Below, one piece after another: positions 1 through 11,582 of a stretch of 64,000 nucleotides of DNA. The DNA comes from Hofstenia miamia (lineage: Eukaryota > Xenacoelomorpha > Acoela). How positions within the stretch are numbered: position 1 is the stretch's first letter; every line of letters starts with the position of its first letter. The position numbers and the translations under genes are program-made. The notes under the pieces were generated by a model. That model searched no databases. It saw only the letters and a program-made list of their open reading frames with translations, and was not told where the DNA came from. The DNA lies in contig SCFE01000034.1 of the NCBI GenBank assembly GCA_004352715.1, forward strand, positions 2,073,441-2,137,440, read 5' to 3'.

Positions 1-754
1 ATGATAAATGTGTTGATAAATCCACTTTAAGCAGGACAAATTATAACTTTATAGTTGTAAAATTGAACTTCTGAGTGATTTCAAAATAAGTACTTAATTT
101 GGATTTTGATGCAAACTGCATTGGCAGTTGTTATGACCGTTTAAGTACATGCATGTATAATAGCAGAATAGTATTCTTAATTATATAATATTCAACTAAG
201 GGCAAAACAAGCTTTGGAGACGGGCACGGACGAACAAACGGACCTATGTTTACAGTTATTGGCTACGGGCCGGGCATGGGCCCTACCCTAGATGATCGTT
301 TTCTTTAAATTTAAAGTTGAGATATTCAAAGGCACATAATCAAAGTAGTGCTGAATCCGGTTAAATCCGATTATGCTGCAGGGACCAGTTAATCAGGTTA
401 AAATCCGTTTAAATATTTTTTATTTTCAAAATTTATTGAATAAAATTACTGGAGAACAATTGAAATTTTGTGAAGGGTTGCAAAGATTCCTACTTATTGT
501 TGTAATTCAGGTCCTAATCTACATTTATGATATTGAAATTATGGAATTGAAATAGTTTCTATTCATTCATAAATTCAAAATTTCTTATTTAGTACTGTTT
601 TATCTACACTATTAAATATATATATCGGCGATAACTCATCTTGGAATACATTTTTGATTAAAAAAATCTTTACCATAAAATTAGCGTATATTTTGGCGGA
701 TTGAAACCATTATATTTGTTACTATAATCTAGGAGTATTGTTTATCGACCAAAG
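1..754. other. AT-rich stretch without a recognised gene
   Basis: No coding pattern beyond short chance frames. One G+C-rich island at 226-290 ends in a hairpin (gggcc/ggccc, 267-283) followed by CTAG at 287-290, which loosely resembles a Helitron 3' end, but the base after CTAG is A instead of T. Confidence 0.5.
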
Positions 755-1899
755 AAAGTTTGTCCTGAAATGCTATTGGAAGACCGAAAATGCCACTGAA
801 GTGCAATGCTAGTTAACAAATCAATTTGCAAAACCGCCACCCACTCGTTGGACCATTGCGCGGACCACAGACAAAATTAAAGCAGATGGCACCGTTCAGA
901 ATATCAACATAAAACTTTCAGGACGACCACGGACATCTACATCCCCTGGAAAAGAACTATAGGTGCAGGAAGCATTCCTTCGATCACCACGGAAATCACT
1001 TCGCCAAACTGCTCGGGAAACCCACATCTCAAAAGGTAGGGTAAACCGCTCTATAAAGCCTCTGCATTGGAAATGCTACATTCCAAGGCTGTGTCAAGTT
1101 CTCAACGAAGACGATCCTTACCGGAGAGTCAAAGTTTGTGAATGGTACCTGGCAAAATGTGCACACGATCTCGAGTTTGCACACAAAATTGTATGGAGTG
1201 ATGAAGCAACCCTCAAATTAAATTTTACCATTAACCGCCATAATTTCACGCACTGGTGTCCTACAAATCCTCACGTAACAATTGAACGCCATAAACTTAC
1301 CAGGAATAACAGTGTGGTGTGGAATATCCGCATTGGGTATCATAGGACTTTTCTTTTTCAACGAAACTGTAAATGGTGAGAGCTTCCTCAACTTGCTTCA
1401 GGAATTTGTTGATCCACAAACTACAGAGACGTTTGGTGAAGACAGCGAAATTTACTTTCAGCAATATGGAGCACCTCCCCACTGCCATCGCGATGTACGA
1501 GCTTACCTTGATGCAGTGTTTCCTGACACATGGATTGGACGAAGGGGCCTCATTGAATACCCTGCGCGTTCCCCAGACCTAACAGACTTTTTTTATGGGT
1601 ATACTTAAAAGACAACGGTTATGCCAACAAACCAAGGACAATTGATGTATTGAAATTGGACATTGAAAGACAATATCGTGATATTCCTAAGGACATGTGT
1701 CGTGACGTTTGCGAATCCCTTGGTGCGCATTATCAGCGTTGTCTGTACAATAATGGTAATCAATTTGAACATTCGCAAACATGATTCTTCAAACACATTT
1801 GTCTCATTTATTCGGTGCTATTTCATTTCGCTTTATGTCCATAAATAAAGGTTTTCTCATAATTCTAAAAGAGTGCATTTTTTGAGACACCCTGTATAT
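755..1899 (+). mobile_element. Tc1/mariner-like element, DUF4817-type transposase, decayed
   Basis: The frames encode the order seen in DUF4817-type Tc1/mariner transposases, which cut and paste DNA at TA sites: an N-terminal helix-turn-helix part (about 755-960, ending in SGRPRTST), a linker ([13 protein letters not shown]), then the DDE domain. The first catalytic Asp lies in VWSDEA (about 1195-1209). The region that usually reads QQDGAPPH reads QQYGAPPH here, so the second Asp is lost. The third lies in ARSPDLT. The gene is broken by a stop before 963 and by a frame change near 1300-1370. AATAAA occurs near 1844, and the right end is near gagacaccctgta (1886-1898). The left terminal repeat was not found. 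This is a dead copy; family assignment is strong. Confidence 0.8.
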
Positions 1900-3384
1900 A
1901 TAACTCTGAAATGCAAGTCATATTTTAGATAATAAATTTAACGTGTACCAGAATTCTTGTTAATTGCATTTTAAATTCGATGTGAAAGTTATTTAAATAG
2001 GGCCATTGATCATTTATTTATCTTTTAACTAAACAATTAATAGTAGATAAATTTTATTCATGCACAGCTAAATTTCACCCTACGAAATCACGCTATGGTT
2101 TTATAGTTGGAAGTTATGAAATATCCTGATCATTTTATTGTGTGAATAAGAATCAGAAACAAGAGTTTATTTATGAAGTTCAAGACTCTTGTTTGAATTT
2201 GTCGAGTAAGGAAGTCTTTTCTCTTTTTTAGACGAAACTAAAAACTTGCTTAAGGAAAACATTATATAAAATCTAGCAATCTATTACAAAATACTCATTC
2301 CTTTCTAGATATAATAAATATGAATACAACTATCAATAAGTACAAACAGGATAGCAATGAACATGGCCTTAAACATCCAATAAAAATAATTGGAATCAAA
2401 GAATCGGATGTTCCCGGGAAGCAACATGTTGAATCACGACTTCTATTCTGTCAAGCAAAATTTTAATTTTCTTAAACACTGAGCTCGAAAGTATTTACGA
2501 TATGTTTCGAATCGGTAAATTCAGAAGTGTATTCCAACCTCCTATCTTAGTTGATTTGGGAGCTGAATGGATTAAGCGTCGCATTATAGCCGAAGCTTGC
2601 AAGCTTCGGGACTATCAACAGAAAATATTCATAAAAGCTGTTTAAGCTTCTCAGATCATGAACTAGAAAAAATGATTCTAAACAAACGTTTTGAGCTTAT
2701 AACAAATTGAGGAATCGATAGATCTCGTCTTCGAATAAGGGATTTAATACTCATAGGAAGAAATTAGGTTCATTTAATAATCTGAGAAATATTATCTTCA
2801 ATTTCGCGCTTATGAAATTTGCTATGTGAATACATTAGTGAGAAAATGAAATAATAAATTCTGGCGTTTCTTTATTGTCTAGAAAAGCATCTATACGATC
2901 AATCTCTGTCAGGAAGGTATTGTGTGATATTTTACTATTACATATTATTTCGTTGATCTATTAAAGACTTTGAAAGGTTTTTAAAAAAATTTATTCCCGA
3001 CGTCGATTATTCAATTGAAAAATTGAAAGTGTCTATTTCAAACACGTTTTACACCAAAACCTATTTATCTATAAAACCATCTATGATGATTTATTGCTGA
3101 TTAAGCCTTCTTGTTTAAATCGTGCTATTTTACTTTGTTGTAAAGAATGTAATGAACTTGCAAGTTGAATTATCGCACAACACTTGTTTTGAAGAAAATC
3201 AATTTAGTTTTCCTCCGCTTAGTGGTGTGCAATTAAAATGATTCAAATTTCTTGAGATGCTACCAAGATAACATTTAAGTAAATATTGCTTCCACAAGTA
3301 ACTAACTATCTTTAAATTGTTTGTATACAAATTGTCGGAGTATAATAAGCTGAGATCGACAGCTTAGTCTCCTTTGATGCGTAG
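1900..3384. other. AT-rich stretch, no gene recognised
   Basis: All frames are short. It holds a perfect 20-bp palindrome at 2590-2609 (centre ttgcaa, arms ccgaagc/gcttcgg). The last few hundred bases may be the 5' part of the LINE relic that follows, but no ORF1 motif is readable. Confidence 0.4.
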
Positions 3385-4950
3385 TATCTCATAACTGTGA
3401 AATTGTTATTTTGACAGAAACCTGGCTTGACGCTTCTATAACAGAAGCATTTTTCCCAAATTTTCGTTTTTTTTGAAGCTGCTTAATTCTTTGTCCCAGC
3501 AATAATAGGTATTTTACAATGAATTACGCTTCTCAATATAAACTTGCATGCTCTACTACAATTTTACTTCATTAATTCGCCATTCTTATTATTTACCTCT
3601 ACATTCCGCCCAATGAAATACAAACCTGATCCTTCGACGATTATTAAAGGCTTAGATAAATATGACTTATATGTGTGTATGATTGATCACTTACGTCTAT
3701 TAGATTATGTTTTAAAACATCAAGCCTATTTGAAAAACAAATGGTAGTACATGTATAAAATCTCAAATTCAAATTCCTCTGCAGATAGTTTTTCGTAAAG
3801 TAGATTCTCTTATTACCTTATATAAGTGCAGAGAGTTCCAATAACGTATTTTTCATTAGGGCGTTCAACATAATAAATACTAGCAAGAAACTAAGAGAAT
3901 TTGTACAATATGCAACAAGCGTAATAAAAGCAATCAAAGCTTTCATTTCATTACCTGATCAGCAAAAATGAGAAAAAATCAAACAATATTATCTGTCAAG
4001 CACTACGACTCATTGCATTTTTGCCAGTTTCTGACATTAGAAATTTTTGTTTATTTTGCAGAAAATTTTTGCCTTTGACGCTATCTTCCTGTCCTTATTT
4101 TAAACATCCCTACACGTTAATTATAATGATGATAACACTACAAAAAATATCTAACAAGCTAATCTAAAGATTGCATGATATGTTGATTACAAATCAACTA
4201 TTTAGATCCAATGCAAAAAACGTATTAAAATTAACCTTTATAATTAAAAGTTCTTTAGTTCACTCCTACCCTAAATTAGTGTTAAAGATGTTTCAAATAA
4301 AAGTTTATGAATTTATACAGATGTAGTTGTCTTTCATTACCTTTGACTTGCCAATCAAAATATATCAAAATGAATTAAAAACTTTAATACGAACACATGT
4401 ATACGGAAGCCTTCTTCAATTGTAAGAATCGTCTTATTGCTTTATCAATTTGAAACTTTCCTTTCAAATACTTTTCACAACATAAGAACATAAGTTCTTC
4501 TAGCCGGTCATTGTTTTCAAGCGGTTCTTGATAATTTTGTTGAGCTTATACTAACAAATCTTTGATTGGAAGCAACAACCACTAGAATGAATAGCATAAA
4601 CTCATATTTTAGGAAAAAAATAAAATATTTAAAAAATTAAGGTGATAATGAAGAAATGCTCTATATTATGCAAAATATTCAATATTAGGTTATAAATTTT
4701 TTATTTCAATTATTGTTCCCACAAAATATTTCTAGTTTGTACCGAAAACTTAGAAAAGCGAGATTAGGGTTAAATGTATTTTTAATGTCCAATTTTTAAA
4801 TAATTGAAAAATTTCAAGGGGCTTCGATCAGATTTTGGTCACTTCCTTGGTCATAACCGCTATTAGAAAATCCTGTATACACACTTTAAGCATATGATAG
4901 TAAATTAAAATTGACTACGAAAGGATTGAGATTTAGCACTTTGGATAATA

Positions 4951-5971
4951 TTGCACCTTGTTCATTCTTCTATGGTATTGGATAAAAATAAGGTATCAGA
5001 CGTTAATAGTATTCTCAAGGGTAGAAGTAGACATACAGGACGACTAGAAATACAAAGCTTAGTGACAAGTGGTGAACCACAGACTTCGGGGCTTTTACTT
5101 CTATTATTGGTAGTCTTCATAAACGACCTCCCTGATGACTGTTTTCAAACCATATCATTTCTAATTGCAGATGATGTAAGGCTAGTTAGTAGCTCTATTG
5201 CTGATCTCCAATTAGATTTGTCTTACCTCTTCAGCTGGGCTAAGGTTAACGAAATGCAATTTAATGATAATAAATTTAAGTTTTTGGCAATGCAATCAGC
5301 TGAAGCTATCACTTTTAATACACATCATCTCAACAAGGCCCTTACTAATACCATTGAAGTAAAAGATTTGGGTTGCATATTTCCCTGTCTTTATTTTGGG
5401 GCACTCATATTTCTCATAGACTTGCGTCTGGTCATCGCACTTTTATGTATATTAAACGAATGGTTTTATTTAGTTCAGCAGCTACAATCAAGCTTCAACT
5501 ATACAAAACTATAATTCTCTCTATGTTAACTTATGCATCACCAGTTTGGTATGCCTTAGTAACAGATATGAAAATACTTGAGAAGTTTCAAAAAAGGTGC
5601 ACCAAATGGATTAATTATATTGAAGGTTACATAATTCGCCTTATGAATCTCCACTTACTACTTATCTCTTTATATCTAGCGTTTTTGGACTTAATCTTTT
5701 TTAACAAATTGCTTAATGGAGCGCATGATCTTAAGTATCTTTTTTACATAACATTATGCAATCAAAGTCGAACTGAACTAAAATCTTCCTCATCATTACT
5801 CTTCTGTTCAGAGCTTACCACTAAAGAAAAAGCAAAGACAAACTACTTTCATAGAGTGGCAAAGCTAGCGAATTATATCCATCTTCACAGTGATATAAGT
5901 CTATTTATCAAACCTACATTTTTTATTTTTATGTTCTGTTTAATTTGTATTCCTTTATTGGAAATAAAGTC

Positions 5972-5990
<19 letters not shown>
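4951..5990 (+). pseudogene. Reverse transcriptase fragment of the LINE relic
   Basis: Two overlapping frames (4951-5514 and 5373-6017) together cover the palm-to-thumb part of a LINE reverse transcriptase. The first carries the INDLPDD and IADDVRLVSS blocks. The second carries the conserved LYKTIILSMLTYASPVW segment and the KFQKRCTKWI block. The switch from one to the other lies near 5390-5440. The GVPQGSVLGPLLF motif that precedes INDLP in relatives is corrupted to GEPQTSGLLLLLLVV. The product cannot work. Confidence 0.7.

Positions 5991-6008
<18 letters not shown>
5974..6008. repeat. (TA)n microsatellite at the end of the LINE relic
   Basis: Uninterrupted TA tract forming the tail of the 3385-6008 LINE. 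Confidence 0.9.
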
Positions 6009-6009
<1 letters not shown>

Positions 6010-6443
6010 CAATATAGATGCATAAATGTATGTAACCAAGCAAGCACAATTTCTTAAACATTCGGTCCGGGTAATCGCGTTAAAGTATATTGGGACGCAA
6101 CCCAACTAATTTAAACACTAAATATAATGAAATGTATTGTTTATTCAAACACAAGTTTCGATTAGTTTGCATTTGCATGTAATTGTGAAAATTTTTAAAA
6201 CTGCTCGTTATGACCTCACTCATATTGCCTAAAATATGATGAAATTTGATTTAATTAATATATATCATGTAAATTTTATGCTTACAGAGGACAATGATCT
6301 AGTACAAAAATTGCCAGTTAAATATATTTACACATTGATAAATTTGGCATGCGCATTTCAATCACTTGAAGCAATTTAAGTAGTGTTTTGTGAACGGGAG
6401 CCAATACAATCAAATACACCGTGTTACGCAGCTAGTATTTTAC
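6009..6443 (+). promoter_or_regulatory. Upstream region of the 6444 gene
   Basis: AT-rich sequence between the LINE relic and the next gene. A plausible 3' splice site (tttatgcttacag, ending about 6287) could mark a 5' untranslated exon leading into the coding exon. No defined promoter motif can be assigned by eye. Confidence 0.25.
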
Positions 6444-7142
6444 ATGGGATGCGGGGCTAGTAGCCAAGCTATTGTAGAGAATTCGAACACCGCTCCAGTT
6501 GAAAAACCCACTACTCAAGAACAAGAAAATATTTTGCTTTCTAATAAAAGTGAAAGAATTCTCTTAATTGGGACTAAAGATAAAGATAAGAATCCTCTTT
6601 ATTCTAATAAAACTGATCTCTTGAAATCTATTCAAGAAAGTGAGGCAAAGCTGAAGCAAAAAAATATTGAAAATCAGGAAAATACCAATGGCTATGTAAA
6701 TCATGAGTATTTTACAATTTCCAAGACCGACACCCAAAAAGAATCCCCCGTTAGAAAGCCTATATTGGAGCCACCCAGACCTTTAGCAACACCTACCTTT
6801 ACCACATACTCTGAAAAACAAAAAGAAAAAGAAACTTCATTTATTGATGATTTGTATAATGAGACTTTTAATGGCAAGAAGACGCCGCCAACTTACAATC
6901 GTAACAATGCAGTAAATGATTCAACGGAGATTTCAAGCAATTCCTCTGTTTCTGATTATCAAGCTCAGATTTCATCAGATGAAAATAGTTACAATGTCTC
7001 TGAATTGAATCCACATGATTCTAAAGCAATTGAGAATGGACCAGTTGAATATAACGCTGATGAACTGGAGTTCTTACGCACAATCGAAGAAGAACTTGGA
7101 ATTAATGCAGACTCAAGCACTAAAAAAATTCAAATTATTTAG
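6444..7142 (+). CDS. Predicted N-myristoylated, low-complexity protein of unknown function
   Basis: A 232-residue protein in one uninterrupted frame. The frame stays open for 18 codons upstream, but the internal ATG at 6444 is preferred because it exposes MGCGASS: Gly2 with Ser6 fits the N-myristoyltransferase consensus and Cys3 is a likely palmitoylation site, so the protein is predicted to sit on the inner face of a membrane. The rest is rich in Ser, Asn, Glu, Lys and Thr, without a membrane helix or recognisable domain, and probably mostly disordered. There is a Pro-rich stretch near residues 100-125. The C-terminus holds an acidic, helix-forming patch (DELEFLRTIEEELGI) followed by a basic tail. 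AATAAA signals occur at about 7158 and 7169. The intact frame amid decayed transposons argues that it is a real host gene. I do not recognise the family. Confidence 0.75.
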   Translation: MGCGASSQAIVENSNTAPVEKPTTQEQENILLSNKSERILLIGTKDKDKNPLYSNKTDLLKSIQESEAKLKQKNIENQENTNGYVNHEYFTISKTDTQKESPVRKPILEPPRPLATPTFTTYSEKQKEKETSFIDDLYNETFNGKKTPPTYNRNNAVNDSTEISSNSSVSDYQAQISSDENSYNVSELNPHDSKAIENGPVEYNADELEFLRTIEEELGINADSSTKKIQII

Positions 7143-7154
7143 ATTTTTACTGAC

Positions 7155-7180
7155 TTGAATAAATTGAATAATAAATATTA
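7155..7180 (+). terminator. Polyadenylation signals after the 6444 gene
   Basis: Two AATAAA hexamers lie 15-30 bases after the stop codon (gaataaattgaataataaat), consistent with a very short 3' untranslated region. Confidence 0.45.
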
Positions 7181-7309
7181 TGGGAATTAACACTTTACTC
7201 AAATATAAATATGATAACAAGAGCTAGAGCTTTGTAATAAATATTGTTTGGACAATGTTATTTTACAGAGCGTTATAGCAGTTCTATTTAGTGTTCAATC
7301 ATATTATTG

Positions 7310-7312
<3 letters not shown>

Positions 7313-7350
<38 letters not shown>

Positions 7351-7511
7351 NNNNNNNNNNNNNNNNNNNNNNNNNNNNNNNNNNNNNNNNNNNNNNNNNN
7401 NNNNNNNNNNNNNNNNNNNNNNNNNNNNNNNNNNNNNNNNNNNNNNNNNNNNNNNNNNNNNNNNNNNNNNNNNNNNNNNNNNNNNNNNNNNNNNNNNNNN
7501 NNNNNNNNNNN

Positions 7512-7540
<29 letters not shown>
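7313..7540. repeat. (TA)n microsatellite containing a 161-base assembly gap
   Basis: Uninterrupted TA dinucleotides at 7313-7350 and 7512-7540 flank Ns at 7351-7511. The gap lies in the simple repeat itself, so its true length is unknown. Confidence 0.95.
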
Positions 7541-7543
<3 letters not shown>

Positions 7544-8590
7544 TAGCGTGCAGTGCACATATTAATATGTGAAGCGAACTGTGGTTTTATATCAGATTTT
7601 GAATGTTTTTGCATGGATGAATTGCCTCCATTTGTTTTCTAGATTTGCTGATGCCTGACAATTATAGAAATCGTGCTTCCATATTGTATTTTGCTTTTAA
7701 TAAAAGTTACAACTTGAAAAGACCAACTCTCTGATTTAGGGCTTGCTTAAATTCAAAGGAAACACCATTTTGCTAATTAAATTATAGCTTTTATTAAATA
7801 TTTTAACATAAGACATAAGAATAGGAAGTGACGTTCAAGTCAAGCAACCTAATGCGTTCTTTCTTCAAAAAGTTTGTGTCATATTATATTATGCAACTGT
7901 AGAAAAAAATTCAATCTGATTTTAAAAACTTAGTGTGTAATTCATTACTTTTTGTTCCCTTCTATATTTTTTATTATAAATTTTGTTGAAAGTAAAAATC
8001 TAAGTTTGAAAGTTTAATTTAATCACCTTAGTCGCAAATACAATATTATTGAAATACATATTGCTGAAAAATCCTGTTTTAAGCACGATTGCTAAAAAAT
8101 TAAGTGCCTCAAAAATTGGTGCACAATAATAATTGCAGTAAGCGTATTTTGGACTAAGCTATTAGTGACATTGTTGTATTTGAATTAACGATCAATATCA
8201 GAAAAAAACAATGATACTCATCATTTCATGCATTCGGATATATTAAATTTTATACAAAAGCACATCTAAAATAATGCTTTAGATTTTCCATATATTAAAG
8301 CTAAATTAGCCATATTTTAATCACAAGTTTAAAATTACCTTAATATGAATTCTACATCTATACATCTACAATAATGGGCTCGATTTTGTTGTGATTCTAT
8401 ACAATCTTTTGCATTAGGTGTTACCATGCTTTGAATGTGCTTATAATATTAAATGGTTAATTGAGGAGTGTCATAAACTAAAATTGTGAATAAAAATCAT
8501 TTTACCAATGTATGATGATCACATTTATTACTTATTTTGTTCCTAAAATATCAAAAAACACAACATATGGTTTGTTTAAAGTTTATTCTT
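7541..8590. other. AT-rich stretch, no gene recognised
   Basis: Only short chance frames and homopolymer runs. If the Helitron-like end at 8623-8650 is real, part of this stretch could be the body of a non-autonomous Helitron. Its 5' TC terminus could not be fixed by eye. Confidence 0.4.
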
Positions 8591-8599
8591 TTTTTAAAT

Positions 8600-8650
8600 A
8601 TCTAATACAGCCCATTGAAATACCTGTGCCTAGCACGGGCAGTGTCCTAG
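8600..8650 (+). mobile_element. Helitron-like 3' terminus
   Basis: A short hairpin (stem cctgtg at 8623-8628 with cacggg at 8634-8639, five-base loop) is followed eleven bases later by CTAG at 8647-8650, and the next base is T. Hairpin plus CTRR inserted before T is the established 3' signature of Helitrons, which transpose by rolling circle without target duplication. No Rep/helicase coding sequence is visible, so at most this is a non-autonomous copy. Confidence 0.45.
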
Positions 8651-11185
8651 TACAATATAACAAACCGCAACCTACTATCATAGTGTAGTGTAATCAAGTC
8701 TCAATAGTTCAGGAATTATATTTAAAAATAAGTGAACTGATTGCAATAAGTTGTTTATTAAAAGAGGAATGTGCAGTTGTTTATTTTTAAATATTTAGCT
8801 CAAAAATAATAGCGTCCTTAATTTCTTAACACCATTGGCGGTAGGATTACCTAGGTCTTCTAGAACTAGTTACGAATTTTGATTTGTTGAAGATTTCGTT
8901 AATTACTTAAACAAACTGCGATAAAGAGACATAAATTGTGTTATAAGTACATAATAAATTATAATCATTTTTGGTAATTTAAACGAGTAACCGAAGTAGT
9001 AGCAGAATTATAAAAAGCCTCAGTTGTGTAAAACAATATATCCTTTCAGTTGAAGGGTTTGAAAAATTTAAATGCTAAAAGCGAACTAAAACCAGTGGTG
9101 TAAATACAGGAGGACATGGGACATGCATTTTTAGTGCTTTTCAATTTTGAGTTCCCCCTAGAAAATTGTGAAGATGAATGCCCCTGTTTGTATTTGAAAA
9201 ACATTGTTTTTTTAATTCAAAAGGATCATAATCGAGATCAGTCAAGCCAATATTATTCATCAAATGTATTATGACATTTTTTTATTCATGTTAAAATTGT
9301 TATAAAAATCATTACAAAAGTAATATGGCTCAATTCTTCATACAATTAATATTTTTAAGAAAGAGAGTACTTAAGGAATAGAATTTAAGTATATGGATGC
9401 AAAACCTAAATATGTGTCAAATATGGGTCAATTTAATATAAAGTAAAAATATTTTTTCTTTGTTGTTTCAGAGATTTTCTGTCGAACCCCTCTTGTCTTT
9501 TTCACAAATCTTGAGATTCCTGCTTACAAATCCTACATTTTCAATTAGGGTTACTGACAAAAATATTTTGCTTTAGTATTTGCATGGCTTCTTTGCCTTT
9601 TCATTTTTGCAATTACTGTTCCTAGGGAACGACAACTTCTGTTAATAGTTTTTCCTCAATTTATCAAATACTAGAGTACTCTACATTAACTAAACCGAAC
9701 ATCTGCACATTTTCCCTAAACAAGGAAACATTTCTATAGAGAGTTACAGAAAATCTTGTTTTTCAATTTATAATCATAAAAGTTCAAACAATTTTAAATT
9801 TGCTTAAAATTAATAAGATATCAAGTATGGGTAACAGCAACTAATGCTTGGGTTGGAATTTTGAATAAACCTCTTGTGAGACATACCACTGTTATCAAAA
9901 GTATGATCTGATTAACGATGGAATGGTTTACATGTTCTTAATGACTCATCATAATTTTATAGGCACAAAAGTTCTTCTTTTTTTAATGACTTTTTGAAGA
10001 TTCAGGCGTAATTTGAAACTTAGGGCAAACGGCGCAAATTATTTTACACATTTTGAACTTTTATGAAATAGATTTAAGTAATTATTCAAATTTTTAAACT
10101 AGAAATTGCATTAATAGGAAAGCATATTTTTCAGACACATTGAAGTGAAAAATTAAAATGTGTTCCTATACTAAACCTTGACACGCAAGTGTTCCAAAAT
10201 CCACTCTGAATAGATTAATATAGATATAATACAGTTCTTATATTGACTATTGTCACTCCATAGTGCATTACTTGCACACATGATTTTCAAAAACTTTCTT
10301 ACACTTTTTAATATATATCAATAAGTTATGTATAACATTTTAGTAAAGCGTTCTTTATAATGCATATAATGAAAAATCAACAATAATCGTTGCTTTTAGT
10401 CTTCAAAAGATCATCGCAAATAGTTCCGGTAACAAATGGAAATCGATAGTAAAAAATTCGAGCTTTTCTACAAGTCATTATTTCTTTGCAAATCTTCTAG
10501 TTATAGAAAACTAACATTTTGTTAAATTGGTATCAAGCAAGAAATCGATCACATATCGACTAGGCAATGAAATTCTGCGATCGTCTGCACTATTCTCCAG
10601 GCAACACCAAAAAAAACATTTTTTAAATACAAACTGTTATATTTATTACACTAATATCGATATATGTAGATGCGAAACATGGCAGTGAATTTTCTAAGAA
10701 ATTTTCTATTACGTGAGATTCCTAAAATGATATAAAATTTACTACGCTTTGTGTCAAATGCAGCTTCTGTAAGAATGGAAAAAGACTGTCTACGAACCTT
10801 TTTCGCTAGACCATCTTGAAAATACACTCCAGGACGACAGAAATCAATTATTTTCTTTGGCGCAATTGGTTCAATGATACTTTTAGCAGTGATTACTGTA
10901 GCAGTTGAGTGAGTAAACCGTCATCCGAGTCCGGGTCTTAAACCATAAAATTGCGAAAACTAAGGCCGGTTTTCTCAATTATTCTTCTGGAAACCACTGA
11001 TCTGTGTTGAGTTTTTGCATTGAGCGGGTTAAGTCTTTTGCAAACCAATGCCACTAATGGTTGGTAACTGTATGACTCAATAAAGCTGCCTCACATTTGC
11101 CCTTGAAGAGGAAAGAATTATGCTTGACATTCGATCATGGCACGGGAATCAGTAGCAGTTATGCTAATAGTGTTTTCATTGTGTT
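8651..11185. other. AT-rich stretch, no gene recognised
   Basis: About 2.5 kb with no coding pattern, no clear terminal repeats and only short simple repeats. I see nothing to annotate. Confidence 0.45.
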
Positions 11186-11189
11186 ACCT

Positions 11190-11275
11190 GCTATTCATTT
11201 TCACGACCTAACCAACCACAGTCATCTAGGTGCGAGACGTGCTCTCCTACTATCTGTTCACTGAGCCAGCGGTAT
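11190..11275 (-). repeat. Possible tRNA-derived SINE head
   Basis: On the minus strand, tggctcagtga near 11263 matches the A-box consensus of RNA polymerase III promoters, and ggttggttagg near 11213 is a poor B-box, about 45 bases apart as in tRNA-like SINE heads. The B-box deviates from GGTTCGANTCC at several positions, and neither a second copy nor an A-rich tail was seen. Confidence 0.25.
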
Positions 11276-11582
11276 GGTGGTGGTTAAGTCAGTCAACAAC
11301 GAGGCAGCCCTCAAAACCTTAGGCAAGTTCACTTTAGGCCGATTTTATGATATGATCCCTACCAAAAAAGTTTATAATTTTACTGTTTGTTTGACCAAAG
11401 TTGGGTATCTGAGAAACTTACAATCAATTCTATATCTTGAAAATGGAAAACTAAAATTGAATGCTAGAAGAACAAATGATACTAATGTAAAAATTCAAAA
11501 TGTAAATGTATTTTTAAACTTTGTTCTTAAATTATTTTGCATCACTGTATTTGGAATGATTTTATGCCTTGCGATGCAATAG
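11274..11582 (+). CDS. Short ORF of 102 residues, unknown
   Basis: ATG-initiated frame encoding a Lys/Asn-rich protein. Its C-terminal third (about residues 80-102, FLNFVLKLFCITVFGMILCL) could be a membrane helix. No family is recognised. The frame overlaps the possible SINE head, and the composition is what AT-rich DNA gives by chance, so it may not be a gene. Confidence 0.15.
   Translation: MVVVKSVNNEAALKTLGKFTLGRFYDMIPTKKVYNFTVCLTKVGYLRNLQSILYLENGKLKLNARRTNDTNVKIQNVNVFLNFVLKLFCITVFGMILCLAMQ

Larger units (their letters stand above)
3385..6008 (+). mobile_element. APE-type non-LTR retrotransposon (Jockey/CR1-like) relic
   Basis: This is a heavily mutated LINE. At 3390-3480 one frame reads VILTETWLDASITE, the N-terminal signature of the apurinic-endonuclease-like domain (catalytic Glu in TETWL). 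From 4951 the reverse transcriptase appears, with the palm motif reduced to FINDLPDD and the catalytic box as LIADD (normally FADD). A frame break near 5400 leads to the RT C-terminal region, with ILSMLTYASPVWY and KFQKRCTKWI. The middle, including RT motifs upstream of the palm, is missing or unreadable. The copy ends in a (TA)n tract at 5974-6008. There is no intact ORF, so it is inactive. Placement within Jockey/CR1/L2 is tentative. Confidence 0.7.

Noticed and set aside
266-290. Helitron-like 3' end near the left edge
   Set aside because: The hairpin and CTAG are present, but the following base is A, the spacing is short, and no further signal supports it.
7248-7572. Open frames of alternating Tyr-Ile through the (TA)n tract and gap
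   Set aside because: They come from translating TA repeats and Ns. The same applies to similar frames at 28221-29109, 21929-22222, 43468-43671, 46114-46349 and 49039-49221.
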